64,000 nt of DNA from Rhizobium favelukesii (lineage in GTDB: Bacteria > Pseudomonadota > Alphaproteobacteria > Rhizobiales > Rhizobiaceae): NCBI RefSeq assembly GCF_000577275.2, contig NZ_HG916852.1, positions 2,793,001-2,857,000 on the forward strand, written 5' to 3'. Below the pieces are notes generated by a model. It did not search any database, had not been told where the DNA came from, and saw nothing but the letters and a program-made list of their open reading frames with translations. Position 1 is the stretch's first letter. Each line of letters starts with the position of its first letter. The translations under genes and the position numbers were made by a program. Of this stretch, positions 1 through 9,666 are shown piece by piece.

Positions 1-1126
1 GGCCGAACGATTTGACCTTCGTTGCTCCATCGTCCACCTCGCAACGGAAGCTGACATCATACCAGCGCCCCGCAGCCCGGAACGCGCCCCGCTTTACCTG
101 AAGAACCGTTCCCTTTGAAAGACGGTAGGACGGCAAGAGTTCCGGCCGATACGATGGAGCCCCATGCATCAACTGCTGTCGAAGCTCACTGCCGCAGAGC
201 TGATCCACCCGTGCGCCACGCGGCAAATCACCCATTGCGGTTCGCGCTACCGGGTCGTTGGTCATATTTTGCGAGAACAATGTCTTCGCCTCGGTCAGTT
301 CGAGCGGCTTGTCCGCCGCGGCAGTGGCCGTCGCATCGGGTTTTGCTGCAGCGGGCGGCTTTCCCTGCTCGAAACTCGTCTTGGCGTCGCTTGCAGTTCC
401 GGCGGCGGGGCCATTTTTCTCGGCATGGTTCTCCGCGAGGTCCACCTGCGGGAGTTCGACATCCTCAGGAACCGGATTGGCTGGCGGCTCCTCGCTTTCG
501 GGTGCCTTGGCTGCTTGCGCAGTTTCCTCTGGCTTCGTTTGATCCTTAAGGGGTTCCGGCTTGGGCTCAGCTGAAGGAGGCGCCACATCTGGCTTCACGC
601 CCGCGACGGACGCATCTCCCTCATTGGATTTTTCTGGTCCGGTATCCTTGTCGCCAAATTCGACCACCGGTCGCAGCACCGACAGGGGTTGCGACTTGCC
701 GGCCTGCTCCTTGGACTGGGCATTTTCTGCAGCCGCCGCTTCCGGCGGTTTTTCCGGTGGCTTCTCTTCCGGTGCCTTTGCCTCCTGCAACGGGGGTGGC
801 GGCGGAGGCGGCGGCGGTTGCTCGGCCTTTGCCTCCTTCGGCGGCTCCGCAGGCGTCTCGGCCGGCTTTTCTTCGGCCTTCTTCTCCTCCGGTTTCGGCT
901 CCTCGGGCTTGGGCTCTTCCGGCATCTTCAGCTCCGGCGGCTTTTCCTCGGGCTTCTTTTCCTCCGGCGGCGGCACGAGGTCGACGCTGACGGTTTCCTC
1001 CTCCGGGTGGGGAGCAGGCACGGGCAGCTTCACGAGAAAGAAGGCGACGACGGCAAGGTGCAACAGCACGGAGGCAAAGATGCCCCAGCCGAACGCTCCC
1101 CATTTTTTTGCCGAAACCTGCTGCAT
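1..1126 (-). CDS. DUF930-domain protein with TonB-like N-terminus (3' end outside window)
   Basis: The frame is open from an ATG at 1126 down to base 1, so about 375 residues are visible and the C-terminus is cut by the window edge. Residues 1-10 are short and basic, residues 11-31 form one membrane segment (GWGIFASVLLHLAVVAFFLV), and about 200 residues of Pro/Glu/Lys/Ala-rich sequence follow, including an eight-proline run, as in periplasm-spanning TonB-like linkers. The C-terminal part has an ordered look (MTNDPVARTAMGDLPRGARV, then DQLCGSELRQQL and RWYDVSFRCEVDD) and resembles DUF930, a family known from Rhizobiales with no assigned function. By inference it is an inner-membrane-anchored protein with a periplasmic domain. 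No TonB box partner or ExbBD genes are adjacent. The family call is from memory of the motif, not a search. Confidence 0.75.
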   Translation of the reverse strand, partial: MQQVSAKKWGAFGWGIFASVLLHLAVVAFFLVKLPVPAPHPEEETVSVDLVPPPEEKKPEEKPPELKMPEEPKPEEPKPEEKKAEEKPAETPAEPPKEAKAEQPPPPPPPPPLQEAKAPEEKPPEKPPEAAAAENAQSKEQAGKSQPLSVLRPVVEFGDKDTGPEKSNEGDASVAGVKPDVAPPSAEPKPEPLKDQTKPEETAQAAKAPESEEPPANPVPEDVELPQVDLAENHAEKNGPAAGTASDAKTSFEQGKPPAAAKPDATATAAADKPLELTEAKTLFSQNMTNDPVARTAMGDLPRGARVDQLCGSELRQQLMHGAPSYRPELLPSYRLSKGTVLQVKRGAFRAAGRWYDVSFRCEVDDGATKVKSFG

Positions 1127-1284
1127 GCCTACGAACGATGCCCTACGCCACGCTACCGATGTGGCCTTTTAAGAAGGCATCATCAAGCCATAAAACAAAA
1201 AAGCCTCGCGCTCCACGGACGCAATGCGTCGGCGCAGGACACGATCCACATATTTGCCAGCAGCAGGCCCGGCAGCCCGACAAA

Positions 1285-1578
1285 TCAGCCCAGCGAACCT
1301 ATGATCTCGCGATAGGCGGCCTCCGGAAATGCCTTCAATGTCCGCGTGCGCACATTGCCAGCCATTCCAAGAGACAGGTTGAAACGGGCCATCACGGCAT
1401 CGTCAGGTGCCTCGCATACGGCGACAAGGTCATGATCGCCCATCGTCAGGAAGAAATTTTGGAAGGAGCCGCCCATGTCGCCAAGCAGCTTCTTTGCCGC
1501 GTCCAGGCGCTTTGTCGAGTCGCGAACGTTGCGAATGCCCTGATCCGTCCAATTGATAAGCACGATGTAAGTGGTCAT
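1285..1578 (-). CDS. GYD-domain protein
   Basis: This is a 97-residue protein starting MTTYIVLINWTDQGIRNV. The start at 1578 is chosen because GGGAGG lies just upstream; the frame stays open further upstream but that part looks non-coding. The sequence fits the GYD family, a ferredoxin-like fold of about 95 residues with a TDQGIRNVRDS loop, a GG-F-F-MGDHD strand and a C-terminal RTLKAFPEAAY. Biochemical function of the family is unknown. It stands alone, downstream of rpoD on the same strand and separated from it by a terminator hairpin, so it probably has its own promoter in 1579-1736. Confidence 0.85.
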   Translation of the reverse strand: MTTYIVLINWTDQGIRNVRDSTKRLDAAKKLLGDMGGSFQNFFLTMGDHDLVAVCEAPDDAVMARFNLSLGMAGNVRTRTLKAFPEAAYREIIGSLG

Positions 1579-1736
1579 TGCACACCTCCCAACGGAGGGT
1601 CTTGGCCCACGCAACAGGCTATGGCGACCTCGCTCATGCGCTGTGGTCGGTCCCTTCCCCCGTGGGGTGTACCTTACTCCTGTCCCCGTTCGACAACAAG
1701 AAACACCACGGCCCGCAGATGCGCGCCGAAAGCAAA

Positions 1737-1759
1737 GAGCCGGGCACACGGCCCGGCTC
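1737..1759 (-). terminator. Rho-independent terminator downstream of rpoD
   Basis: A perfect 9-bp inverted repeat (GAGCCGGGC / GCCCGGCTC) with a 5-base loop lies 28 bases beyond the rpoD stop. On the minus strand it is followed by TTTGCTTTC, a modest U-rich tail. Confidence 0.7.
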
Positions 1760-1786
1760 TTTGATGCGTTTAGCGACGACCAAATC

Positions 1787-3841
1787 CTAACTGTCCAGGA
1801 AGCTGCGGAGCTTTCTGGAGCGGCTCGGATGCTTCAGCTTGCGCAGCGCCTTTGCTTCGATCTGACGGATACGCTCGCGGGTGACCGAGAACTGCTGGCC
1901 GACTTCTTCGAGCGTGTGGTCGGTATTCATGCCGATGCCGAAACGCATACGCAGAACGCGTTCTTCGCGCGGTGTCAGTGATGCCAGAACGCGGGTCGTC
2001 GTTTCGCGCAGGTTCGCCTGGATGGCGGCGTCGATCGGCAGCAGCGCGTTCTTGTCCTCGATGAAATCGCCGAGGTGTGAATCCTCTTCGTCGCCCACCG
2101 GGGTTTCGAGCGAGATCGGTTCCTTGGCGATCTTGAGGACCTTGCGGACCTTTTCGAGCGGCATTGCGAGCTTTTCGGCCAGTTCTTCCGGCGTCGGCTC
2201 GCGGCCAATCTCGTGCAGCATTTGGCGCGACGTGCGGACGATCTTGTTGATCGTCTCGATCATGTGCACCGGAATGCGGATCGTGCGGGCCTGGTCGGCG
2301 ATCGAGCGGGTGATCGCCTGACGGATCCACCACGTCGCATAGGTCGAGAACTTGTAACCGCGGCGGTATTCGAACTTGTCTACCGCCTTCATCAGGCCGA
2401 TGTTGCCCTCCTGAATGAGGTCGAGGAACTGCAGACCGCGGTTCGTGTACTTCTTGGCAATGGAGATGACGAGGCGAAGATTCGCTTCGACCATTTCCTT
2501 CTTGGCGATGCGCGCTTCGCGCTCGCCCTTCTGCACCATGTGCACGATGCGGCGGAATTCCGAGATCGAAATGCCGGTTTCCGTTGCGAGATTCTGGATC
2601 TCCTGGCGGATGTCGCGGATCGTCGTGTTTTCGCCCTTGGCGAATTCCTTCCAGCCGCGGGCGGCCAGATTGCCGATCGACTTCATCCAGTTCGGATCGA
2701 GCTCGGCGCCCTGATACTGTTCGAGGAAACTATCGCGCTTGACGCCGTAGGATTCAGCCAGACGCAGCAGGCGGCCTTCGTTCTGAACGAGGCGCTTGTT
2801 GATGTCGTAAAGCTGCTCAACGAGGGCGTCGATGCGGTTTTGATTCAGCGACAGAGACTTGACGGCCTTGATAAGCTCATCCTTGAGCTCCTTATAACGG
2901 CGCTCCTGGGCGGACGACAGCGTGCCGGTCGCGGCAAGGCGCTGTTCGACCTGCTGATCCTGAAGCTTGCGCAGCTTCTTGTAGGTCTCGGCGATGATGT
3001 CGAGCGTTTCCATGACCTGTGGGCGCAGTTCCGCTTCCATGGCGGCGAGCGACAGGTTGGACTCGTCTTCGTCCTCTTCCTCTTCCTCAGGAGGCAGGCC
3101 CTCGCCGCCGACATTGGTAATGTCGTCGTCGCCGGAACGGACGCGGCGCGTCTTTTCCTTTTCTTCGGCAGCCTTGCGGTCAGCCTCGATCTTCTCAGGG
3201 CTCTGGAACTGCGGCGCAGCCTTGGCTTCCGGACCGGAATAGGTCGTTTCGAGATCGATGATCTCGCGAAGCAGCGTCGTGCCTTCGTTCAGTTCGTCAC
3301 GCCAGATGATCAGCGCCTGGAACGTCAGCGGGCTCTCACAGAGACCACCGATCATCGTTTCGCGGCCGGCCTCGATGCGCTTGGCGATCGCAATTTCGCC
3401 TTCGCGCGACAGAAGCTCCACCGAGCCCATCTCGCGCAGGTACATGCGCACCGGATCGTCGGTACGGTCGGTCGGCTCCTTCTTCTTGGCGGTCGCAAGG
3501 GCGGTACCGCCAGAAGGGGCCAGTTCGCCGCCTTCGCTTTCGTCGTCGGAGCTGGAATCGTCGTCGTCGCCACCTGTGGCGCCGGCCTCTTCGGCTTCCT
3601 CGTCCTCGATGACGTTGATGCCCATATCGGACAGCATCGACATCGTGTCTTCGATCTGCTCGGACGTCACCTCTTCGGACGGCAGGACAGCATTCAGCTC
3701 GTCCATCGTCACATAGCCGCGTTTCTTCGCGGCCTTGATCATCTTCTTGACCGCGTCATCGGAAAGATCGAGAAGAGGGCCGTCGGTGCCGCCGTCGCGT
3801 TCGACTTCCGCTTCTTCGTTCTCTTTGACCTTGGTTGCCAT
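1787..3841 (-). CDS. rpoD: RNA polymerase primary sigma factor (sigma-70)
   Basis: This 684-residue protein has all regions of a housekeeping sigma factor. Region 1.1 is at about 24-80 ([20 protein letters not shown]), followed by a long acidic spacer with poly-D/E runs. Region 1.2 ([20 protein letters not shown]) is at about 125-160, and a large non-conserved insert occupies about 200-370. Regions 2.1-2.4 carry [38 protein letters not shown] and [20 protein letters not shown]. Region 4 ends with the helix-turn-helix [18 protein letters not shown]. It directs core polymerase to housekeeping promoters. AGGAAGG lies before the ATG. In many alphaproteobacteria it sits next to dnaG; here about 5.8 kb of other genes separate the two, all on the same strand. 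Confidence 0.98.
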   Translation of the reverse strand: MATKVKENEEAEVERDGGTDGPLLDLSDDAVKKMIKAAKKRGYVTMDELNAVLPSEEVTSEQIEDTMSMLSDMGINVIEDEEAEEAGATGGDDDDSSSDDESEGGELAPSGGTALATAKKKEPTDRTDDPVRMYLREMGSVELLSREGEIAIAKRIEAGRETMIGGLCESPLTFQALIIWRDELNEGTTLLREIIDLETTYSGPEAKAAPQFQSPEKIEADRKAAEEKEKTRRVRSGDDDITNVGGEGLPPEEEEEDEDESNLSLAAMEAELRPQVMETLDIIAETYKKLRKLQDQQVEQRLAATGTLSSAQERRYKELKDELIKAVKSLSLNQNRIDALVEQLYDINKRLVQNEGRLLRLAESYGVKRDSFLEQYQGAELDPNWMKSIGNLAARGWKEFAKGENTTIRDIRQEIQNLATETGISISEFRRIVHMVQKGEREARIAKKEMVEANLRLVISIAKKYTNRGLQFLDLIQEGNIGLMKAVDKFEYRRGYKFSTYATWWIRQAITRSIADQARTIRIPVHMIETINKIVRTSRQMLHEIGREPTPEELAEKLAMPLEKVRKVLKIAKEPISLETPVGDEEDSHLGDFIEDKNALLPIDAAIQANLRETTTRVLASLTPREERVLRMRFGIGMNTDHTLEEVGQQFSVTRERIRQIEAKALRKLKHPSRSRKLRSFLDS

Positions 3842-4000
3842 TTATGTCGTCGCCTTCCTGACGCTATTCAAACTCGCCGCAGTGAACGGCCGCACGCAGC
3901 CGATACGCGGCAAACGACCGTCTCGAATCACCTAGTCCCACCTAACGGGATGAGATTTAATGCCTGATTAACCACGATTGCCGGCGACGGACGACAGAGC

Positions 4001-4213
4001 TTAAAAGTCATCATATGTCCGGCCATGGTTGTGCGATCCGCCCTTGACCCAGTTCACCGCTTTCCAAGTCGAACGGTGATTCCCATATTTTTTGTTCTCG
4101 TCAAGCTTTTCTAGCAAAAAAGCCTCAGAAAACCCCGAAAAAGCCTTATCCACAGGTCCGGAACCGCTCAAGCGATTGCCAAGCATAGATAGGATGTCAC
4201 CACGAGAAGACAA
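4001..4213 (-). CDS. Doubtful small ORF in the rpoD upstream region
   Basis: A 70-codon frame with a TTG start and no convincing ribosome site. The same frame is open further upstream without interruption up to the stop codon of the GFA gene (4298-4300), so it could also be read as a 98-codon 3' extension of that gene lying behind an in-frame TAA. Codon usage has many A/T third positions, unlike neighbouring genes. The translated C-terminus (STWKAVNWVKGGSHNHGRTY) is not recognised. It may be chance, a gene remnant or an untypical foreign fragment. The rest of 3842-4297 shows no other gene; it must hold the rpoD promoter, which I could not place with confidence. Confidence 0.2.
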   Translation of the reverse strand: MSSRGDILSMLGNRLSGSGPVDKAFSGFSEAFLLEKLDENKKYGNHRSTWKAVNWVKGGSHNHGRTYDDF

Positions 4214-4297
4214 GAGCAGCGGACATTCTTCTTGAACGGCAAAGTTGCCGCCAAGAACCGTTTGCCCGCCGCTAGTTGTTCGATCCGGGTCGAAAGC

Positions 4298-4645
4298 TTA
4301 GTGAGACTGCCCATCCCAGGGTTGGATCTCTAGACTTGCAAGATCGACAGCGGGAATGCAGCGGACGTTGATGCACGCCATCTCGGCGCCATCAGGCATT
4401 TTGGCTTCGGCGAAAGGAGCAATCCCGCATGTGTCGCAGAAGCGGTGCTGAATGGTGCGCGTATTGAACGTATAGGTCGACAGGCTCTCACGCGGCGTTT
4501 TCAGCGTGAACTTGTCGCGCGCAACGAAGGCGAGCAGTCCTCCGCGCCGCCGGCAAAGTGAACAATTGCAATCAAGGGCGGAGGTGAACTCCCCGTCCAC
4601 TTCAAACGCGATTTTGCCGCAATGGCAGCTTCCCTCGTAAATCAT
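4298..4645 (-). CDS. GFA-family zinc protein (glutathione-dependent formaldehyde-activating enzyme-like)
   Basis: The 115-residue protein carries the cysteine pattern of the GFA fold: GSCHCGKIAFEV near the N-terminus, CNCSLCRRRG at about 27-36 and HRFCDTCG at about 67-74, which bind zinc in this family. Gfa was first described as accelerating the formaldehyde-glutathione adduct reaction, but most homologues have no proven substrate. It lies 9 bp behind tdh on the same strand, so it is probably the last gene of a kbl-tdh-GFA transcript. The frame continues open for 98 codons beyond its TAA (see the doubtful ORF at 4001). Confidence 0.85.
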   Translation of the reverse strand: MIYEGSCHCGKIAFEVDGEFTSALDCNCSLCRRRGGLLAFVARDKFTLKTPRESLSTYTFNTRTIQHRFCDTCGIAPFAEAKMPDGAEMACINVRCIPAVDLASLEIQPWDGQSH

Positions 4646-4654
4646 AAATCCCCC

Positions 4655-5692
4655 TCAGTTCCAATCCATAACAACCTTGCCGGAATTGCCGGAGCGCATC
4701 GCCTCGAACCCCTCACGGAAGTCATCGATGCCGATCCGGTGCGTAATGACGGGCGACAAATCCAGCCCCCCCTGCACGAAGGCTATCATCTTGTACCAGG
4801 TCTCGAACATCTCGCGACCATAGATGCCCTTCAGATTAAGCATCTTGAAGATGACTTTGTTCCAGTCGATCTCGAAGCCGGCGGGTGCGATGCCGAGGAT
4901 GGCGATCTTGCCGCCATTGTTCATCTTGTCGATCATGTCGCGGAACGCCGGTGCGGCGCCGGACATTTCCAGCCCGACGTCGAAGCCCTCGGTCATGCCG
5001 ATCAACTTCATGACATCGGCAAGGTTCTCCTTCGAGGCGTCGACGACATAGTCGATGCCAAGCTTGCGGGCGAGCTCGAGCCGGTGCGGGTTGATATCGG
5101 TGATGACGACCTTGCGCGCCCCCGATCGCTTGGCGACCAGCGCCCCCATGATGCCGATCGGGCCAGCGCCGGTGACAAGCACGTCCTCGCCGACGAGATC
5201 GAAGGACAGCGCCGTGTGCACCGCGTTGCCGAATGGATCGAAGATCGCGGCTATCTCGTCTGGAATATCATCCGGGATTGGCACCACGTTCGCCTCGGGA
5301 ATGCAGACGAACTCTCCGAAGGAACCGGGGCGGTTGACGCCGACGCCCAGCGTATTGCGGCAGAGATGCCCCCTGCCTGCGCGGCAGTTGCGGCACTTGC
5401 CGCAGACGATATGTCCCTCGCCGGAGACCCGCTCGCCGACATGGTATTTCGTTACCGCCGAGCCAATCTGTGCGATCTCGCCGCAGAATTCGTGGCCAAC
5501 CACCATCGGCACCGGAATGGTCTTCCGCGCCCACTGGTCCCAGTTCCAGATATGCACATCGGTGCCGCAGATCGCGGATTTTTTCACCTTGATCAGCACA
5601 TCGTTCGGCCCGACCTCGGGAACGGGAACATGCTCCATCCAAAGCCCGACCTCCGGCTTCGCCTTGACCAGTGCCTTCATCATGTTCGACAT
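4655..5692 (-). CDS. tdh: L-threonine 3-dehydrogenase
   Basis: The 345-residue enzyme is a zinc medium-chain dehydrogenase that oxidises L-threonine with NAD+ to 2-amino-3-ketobutyrate in the cytoplasm. Catalytic-zinc ligands are visible as C42 (ICGTDVH) and H67-E68 (VVGHEF), and the structural-zinc loop as [15 protein letters not shown]. The Rossmann glycine motif is [18 protein letters not shown]. Length matches the family. The gene follows kbl by 21 bp, with GGGAGAG before the ATG, so the two steps of threonine-to-glycine conversion are co-transcribed. In Sinorhizobium meliloti tdh and kbl also lie near the sigma factor gene (from memory). Confidence 0.95.
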   Translation of the reverse strand: MSNMMKALVKAKPEVGLWMEHVPVPEVGPNDVLIKVKKSAICGTDVHIWNWDQWARKTIPVPMVVGHEFCGEIAQIGSAVTKYHVGERVSGEGHIVCGKCRNCRAGRGHLCRNTLGVGVNRPGSFGEFVCIPEANVVPIPDDIPDEIAAIFDPFGNAVHTALSFDLVGEDVLVTGAGPIGIMGALVAKRSGARKVVITDINPHRLELARKLGIDYVVDASKENLADVMKLIGMTEGFDVGLEMSGAAPAFRDMIDKMNNGGKIAILGIAPAGFEIDWNKVIFKMLNLKGIYGREMFETWYKMIAFVQGGLDLSPVITHRIGIDDFREGFEAMRSGNSGKVVMDWN

Positions 5693-5713
5693 GATCTTAC
5701 TCTCCCAAACCCT

Positions 5714-6901
5714 TTAGATGACACCGAGTTCGCGGCCAGCTTCCGCGAAGGCTGCAATCGTCCGTTCGACGTCCGCACGCGAATGCGCGGCCGACATCTG
5801 CGTGCGGATGCGTGCCTGCCCTTTCGGCACAACCGGGAAGGAGAAGCCGATCACGTAGACGCCCTTTTTCAACATCAGTGCCGCCATGTCCTGCGCCAGC
5901 TTGGCATCGCCAAGCATGACCGGAATAATCGGATGCCCCTCGCCGGCAAGCGTGAAGCCAAGCTTCGTCATCTCGGAGCGGAACAGCATCGCATTTTCCG
6001 TCAGCCGCTCGCGCAGCGCGGCACCATTCTCGATGAGATCGAATACCTTGAGGGATGCAGCGGCAATGACTGGCGCCAGCGTGTTCGAAAACAGATAGGG
6101 ACGCGACCGCTGGCGGAGCCACTCGACCGTTTCCGCCTTGGCCGCGGTATAGCCGCCGGAAGCACCGCCGAGTGCCTTGCCGAGCGTGCCGGTGATGATG
6201 TCGATCCGGCCTTCGACCCCGCAATGCTCGGCTGACCCACGCCCATGCTTGCCGACGAAGCCGACGGCGTGGCTGTCATCGACCATGACCATCGCACCAT
6301 ACTTCTCGGCCAGATCACAGACGCCCTGCAGATTGGCGATGATGCCGTCCATCGAGAAGACACCATCGGTGGCGATCAGCTTGAAGCGACTGCCTTGCGC
6401 CTTCTTCAGTTCCTCCTCCAGCGCTGACATGTCGTTGTTGGCATAGCGGAAGCGCTTGGCCTTCGAGAGGCGCACGCCGTCGATGATCGAGGCATGGTTC
6501 AACGCGTCCGAGATGATCGCATCCTCCTCGCCGAGCAGGGTCTCGAAGAGGCCGCCGTTGGCGTCGAAACAGGAGGAATAGAGGATCGTGTCTTCCATGC
6601 CGAGGAAGGAGGAAATGCGCGCCTCGAGCTGCTTGTGCTCCTCCTGCGTGCCGCAGATGAAGCGCACTGAGGCCATGCCATAGCCATAGCGGTCGAGCGC
6701 CTTCTTCCCCGCCTCGGCAAGCTCTTCGTTGTCGGCGAGCCCGAGGTAGTTGTTGGCGCAGAAATTCAGAACCCGCTCGCCCGAAGCAACGGCGATCTCG
6801 CCCGCCTGCTTCGACGTGATGACACGCTCGGACTTGTAAAGCCCGGCGTCCTTCAGTGCAGCAAGTTCGGTACGGAGGTGGGAGAGAAATTGCGAGGTCA
6901 T
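5714..6901 (-). CDS. kbl: 2-amino-3-ketobutyrate CoA ligase (glycine C-acetyltransferase)
   Basis: The 395-residue enzyme belongs to the alpha-oxoamine synthase family of fold-type I PLP enzymes. It cleaves 2-amino-3-ketobutyrate with CoA to glycine and acetyl-CoA. The PLP lysine is K242 in [13 protein letters not shown], and the cofactor-binding DDSHAVGF is at about 208-215. [16 protein letters not shown] near residue 46 and FCGTQ-type [13 protein letters not shown] are typical. It is the first gene of the kbl-tdh-GFA unit; no regulator is adjacent. Confidence 0.96.
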   Translation of the reverse strand: MTSQFLSHLRTELAALKDAGLYKSERVITSKQAGEIAVASGERVLNFCANNYLGLADNEELAEAGKKALDRYGYGMASVRFICGTQEEHKQLEARISSFLGMEDTILYSSCFDANGGLFETLLGEEDAIISDALNHASIIDGVRLSKAKRFRYANNDMSALEEELKKAQGSRFKLIATDGVFSMDGIIANLQGVCDLAEKYGAMVMVDDSHAVGFVGKHGRGSAEHCGVEGRIDIITGTLGKALGGASGGYTAAKAETVEWLRQRSRPYLFSNTLAPVIAAASLKVFDLIENGAALRERLTENAMLFRSEMTKLGFTLAGEGHPIIPVMLGDAKLAQDMAALMLKKGVYVIGFSFPVVPKGQARIRTQMSAAHSRADVERTIAAFAEAGRELGVI

Positions 6902-6971
6902 TGAGTGCCCTTCTTGTGATGTTTCCCGATGCCCTGCACTAGCACATAGCCAAGCGCCTGTCTTGCCGTCG

Positions 6972-7684
6972 TCAACGCTGTGCGGCGATCAACAAAAACA
7001 TCGGCCGGTCCATCTCTTCTGCCCATTCGGGACGCGCACAACTGCTCGTCGCTCGGCCGCCACGCCTCGACGTGGCGGAGCGAAAAGCCAGCAGCGATCA
7101 GCGTGTTCAGTCGTCCCCAGCATGCGATACTCTTTGGCAACACCTTTGGCGAACCAATCCGTCGTGCGCTGCCCTGGCGCAAACAGCCGTCAAGCGGCCA
7201 GATCCGGCGCCCGTCGCCATCCACCGCCCAAGCGGGATTGCCCGGCGCCATAGAGATCGGATGCTCGATCAAAAAAGACGACATCGGCGCCCGGCACACG
7301 TGCACGGTGGATCGTGGCAGACAGGCGGGTAAAATCCTCGATATCGTGAAATGCCAAAGAGCTATAGCCCAGATCGAACGAAGCCGGCAGCAACTGCGGC
7401 CTCTCCAGATTCGCGATCTCGTCGCTGACCGAATGATTGACGGTATGGCGTCGCGCCCGGTCGATCATTCGCTCCGAGATATCGAAGCCGAAGACGCTTT
7501 TTGCACCCTGCCGGGCGGCACAACGGGCAAACCAGCCAGAGCCGCAACCGAGATCGACGATCCGCGTGCCGTGCAGATCCGGTAGCACTGCCTGGATCGA
7601 TTCCCAGTGCGCGCCGTCGAGGCCGTGCAGAGACCGCGAAAGCTGGCTGGCCTGTCCAACCAGCACGCGATAAAGGCCGCGCAC
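6972..7684 (-). pseudogene. Decayed class I SAM-dependent methyltransferase gene (at least four frameshifts)
   Basis: Pieces of one methyltransferase lie end to end in different frames. Frame one (7684 to about 7275) reads LSRSLHGLDGA, the SAM motif IVDLGCGSGWFARCAA, then SERMIDRAR and DLGYSSLAFHDIEDF. At a six-T tract (minus strand, 7271-7276) the reading moves to another frame giving IEHPISMAPGNPAWAVDGD. Near 7165-7190 it moves to a third frame (TTDWFAKGVAKEYRMLGTT), near 7105-7120 back to the second (LNTLIAAGFSLRHVEAWRPS), and near 7025-7035 to the third ([20 protein letters not shown], then a stop at 6972-6974). Joined, they match the typical order of a roughly 240-residue methyltransferase. 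The 5' end is not clear. The product cannot be full length unless several assembly errors exist. Confidence 0.85.
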
Positions 7685-7812
7685 CAGCGGCGACCCACAG
7701 CCCTTCCGACGTCCATCGGGGAGACGCGGTGGGCCGGCCGCCGAGCGACCTGGATGAGTATACGCCTGGGATCACTCCAGGTCGCATCGCGATTATAGGC
7801 GTTCGCAGCTAC

Positions 7813-9666
7813 CTAGTCGTGGCTGAGGATCACGTCCAGAAACGCATCGCCGTAGCGTTCGAGCTTAGACTGGCCGACGCCTGAGATGGCGAGCATCTCC
7901 TTGTGCGTTCGCGGCCGCTCGGTCGCGAAAGCGATGAGCGTCGTATCGGGAAAGACGACATACGGTGGCACGCCGAGCGAGCGTGCAATCGCCGTCCGCT
8001 CCGTGCGCAAAGCGTCGAACAGGACACCGTCGCCACCAGACAGAACGGAGCGCGGCTCGACCTGCGCCGTTCGTTTCGAGCGACGTTCGGCAGCCGGACG
8101 ATCCTTGCGGAAAAAGACCGGTCGTTCGCGCTTGAAAACGGCGCGGGCCTCCGGCTCCAGCTTCAGGGCGCCAAACGCCTCGTGATCGACGCGGACCAGT
8201 CCCATCGCAAGCAGTTGCCGAAATACCGATTGCCACGTGCGGGCCGGCAGATCGTTTCCGGCCCCGAAGACCGGCATCGTGGTGTGGCCGAAGCGTTCCG
8301 TCTTCTCGTTGACATGACCGAGCAGCACGTCGACCACATGTCCGGTACCGAACCGCTCGCCCGTCCGGTAGACCGCGGCAAGCGCCTTGATCGCCGCCTC
8401 GGTCCCGTCCCAGGTTTCGACCGGCTTCAAACAGCTATCGCAGCCGCCGCAATTGCCCGCATGGGCCTCGCCAAAGTGCGCAAGGATCGCCTGGCGGCGG
8501 CACGAAGCGGTCTCGCAGATCGCCAGCAGTGCATTGAGCTTGGAGCGCTCGACACGCTTGATCTCGTCGGCGGCGGCTCCCTCGTCGATCATCCGTCGGC
8601 GCTGGATGACGTCGGCCATGCCGTAGGCCATCCACACTTCCGAAGGCAGGCCATCGCGCCCGGCGCGGCCGGTTTCCTGATAATAGGCCTCGACGGAACC
8701 CGGCAGATCGAGATGCGCCACATAACGCACGTTCGGCTTGTCGATCCCCATGCCAAAAGCAACGGTGGCGACAAGGCACAGGTCTTCCTCTTTCAGAAAG
8801 GCATCCTGGTTGGCATCACGAAGCGCCCTGTCCATGCCGGCGTGATAGGGGAGCGCGCGAATACCCTGCCCGTTCAGCCACTCGGCCGTATCCTCGACCT
8901 TGGCGCGCGACAGGCAGTAGACGATACCGCTGTTGCCTTTGTGTCCGGAGAGAAAGCGCAGCAGCTGCTTTCGCGGCTGGTCGCGCTCGACGATTTCGTA
9001 AGAGATGTTCGGTCGGTCGAAACTGGTGGTGAATACCTTCGCATTGCTCAAGCCAAGCCGTTGCGCGATGTCGTCGCGTGTATGCGGGTCAGCGGTCGCC
9101 GTCAGCGCGATGCGCGGCACCCCGGGATAGTGTTCCGCAAGCCTGCCGAGTTCGCGATACTCCGGCCGGAAATCATGTCCCCATTGGGACACACAATGCG
9201 CCTCGTCTATGGCAAAGAGCGCGATCTTCGAATTGCCGATGGTGTCACGGAAGCCATCCATGAGAATGCGTTCCGGCGTCACATAGAGAAGGTCGAGCTT
9301 GCCCGCCGATAGCGCCCGTCGAACTTCCATGAACGCCTCTCGCGACAGGGAAGAGTTCAGCGCCGCTGCACGGATACCGAGCTGCTTCATCGCCTCCACC
9401 TGATCGCGCATCAGCGCAATCAACGGCGAAACGACAATGCCGACGCCCTCGCGGCAGAGCGCTGGAATCTGGAAGCACAGCGACTTGCCGGCCCCCGTCG
9501 GAAAAAGAACGACGGCATCGCCGCCGGAGACGACATGCTCGACCACCTGCTGTTGCTTGCCGCGGAAGGCGGGATAGCCGTAGACACGGTTGAGAATGCC
9601 AAGAGGCGAGCGCTCGGCACCGAACAACGCATCGCCAGCGGAAAATTGCCGATCTGGCGCTCCCAT
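7813..9666 (-). CDS. recQ: ATP-dependent DNA helicase RecQ
   Basis: The 617-residue helicase has a complete RecQ layout: Walker A PTGAGKS at about 56-62, the DEAH box with RecQ aromatic loop ([20 protein letters not shown]), motif [12 protein letters not shown], a zinc domain with CETASCRRQ and CGGCDSC, a winged helix, and a C-terminal HRDC domain (about 535-610, [13 protein letters not shown]). It unwinds DNA 3'-5' in recombination and repair. The start [12 protein letters not shown] is chosen because its ATG shares one base with the dnaG stop (TGATG at 9664-9668). The frame is open further upstream but there it only mirrors dnaG. Co-expression with dnaG by translational coupling is likely. 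Confidence 0.96.
   Translation of the reverse strand: MGAPDRQFSAGDALFGAERSPLGILNRVYGYPAFRGKQQQVVEHVVSGGDAVVLFPTGAGKSLCFQIPALCREGVGIVVSPLIALMRDQVEAMKQLGIRAAALNSSLSREAFMEVRRALSAGKLDLLYVTPERILMDGFRDTIGNSKIALFAIDEAHCVSQWGHDFRPEYRELGRLAEHYPGVPRIALTATADPHTRDDIAQRLGLSNAKVFTTSFDRPNISYEIVERDQPRKQLLRFLSGHKGNSGIVYCLSRAKVEDTAEWLNGQGIRALPYHAGMDRALRDANQDAFLKEEDLCLVATVAFGMGIDKPNVRYVAHLDLPGSVEAYYQETGRAGRDGLPSEVWMAYGMADVIQRRRMIDEGAAADEIKRVERSKLNALLAICETASCRRQAILAHFGEAHAGNCGGCDSCLKPVETWDGTEAAIKALAAVYRTGERFGTGHVVDVLLGHVNEKTERFGHTTMPVFGAGNDLPARTWQSVFRQLLAMGLVRVDHEAFGALKLEPEARAVFKRERPVFFRKDRPAAERRSKRTAQVEPRSVLSGGDGVLFDALRTERTAIARSLGVPPYVVFPDTTLIAFATERPRTHKEMLAISGVGQSKLERYGDAFLDVILSHD

Noticed and set aside
2213..3967. 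A 584-codon plus-strand open frame opposite rpoD
   Set aside because: Shadow of rpoD; rich in DLL/VLD-type repeats derived from the complementary strand.
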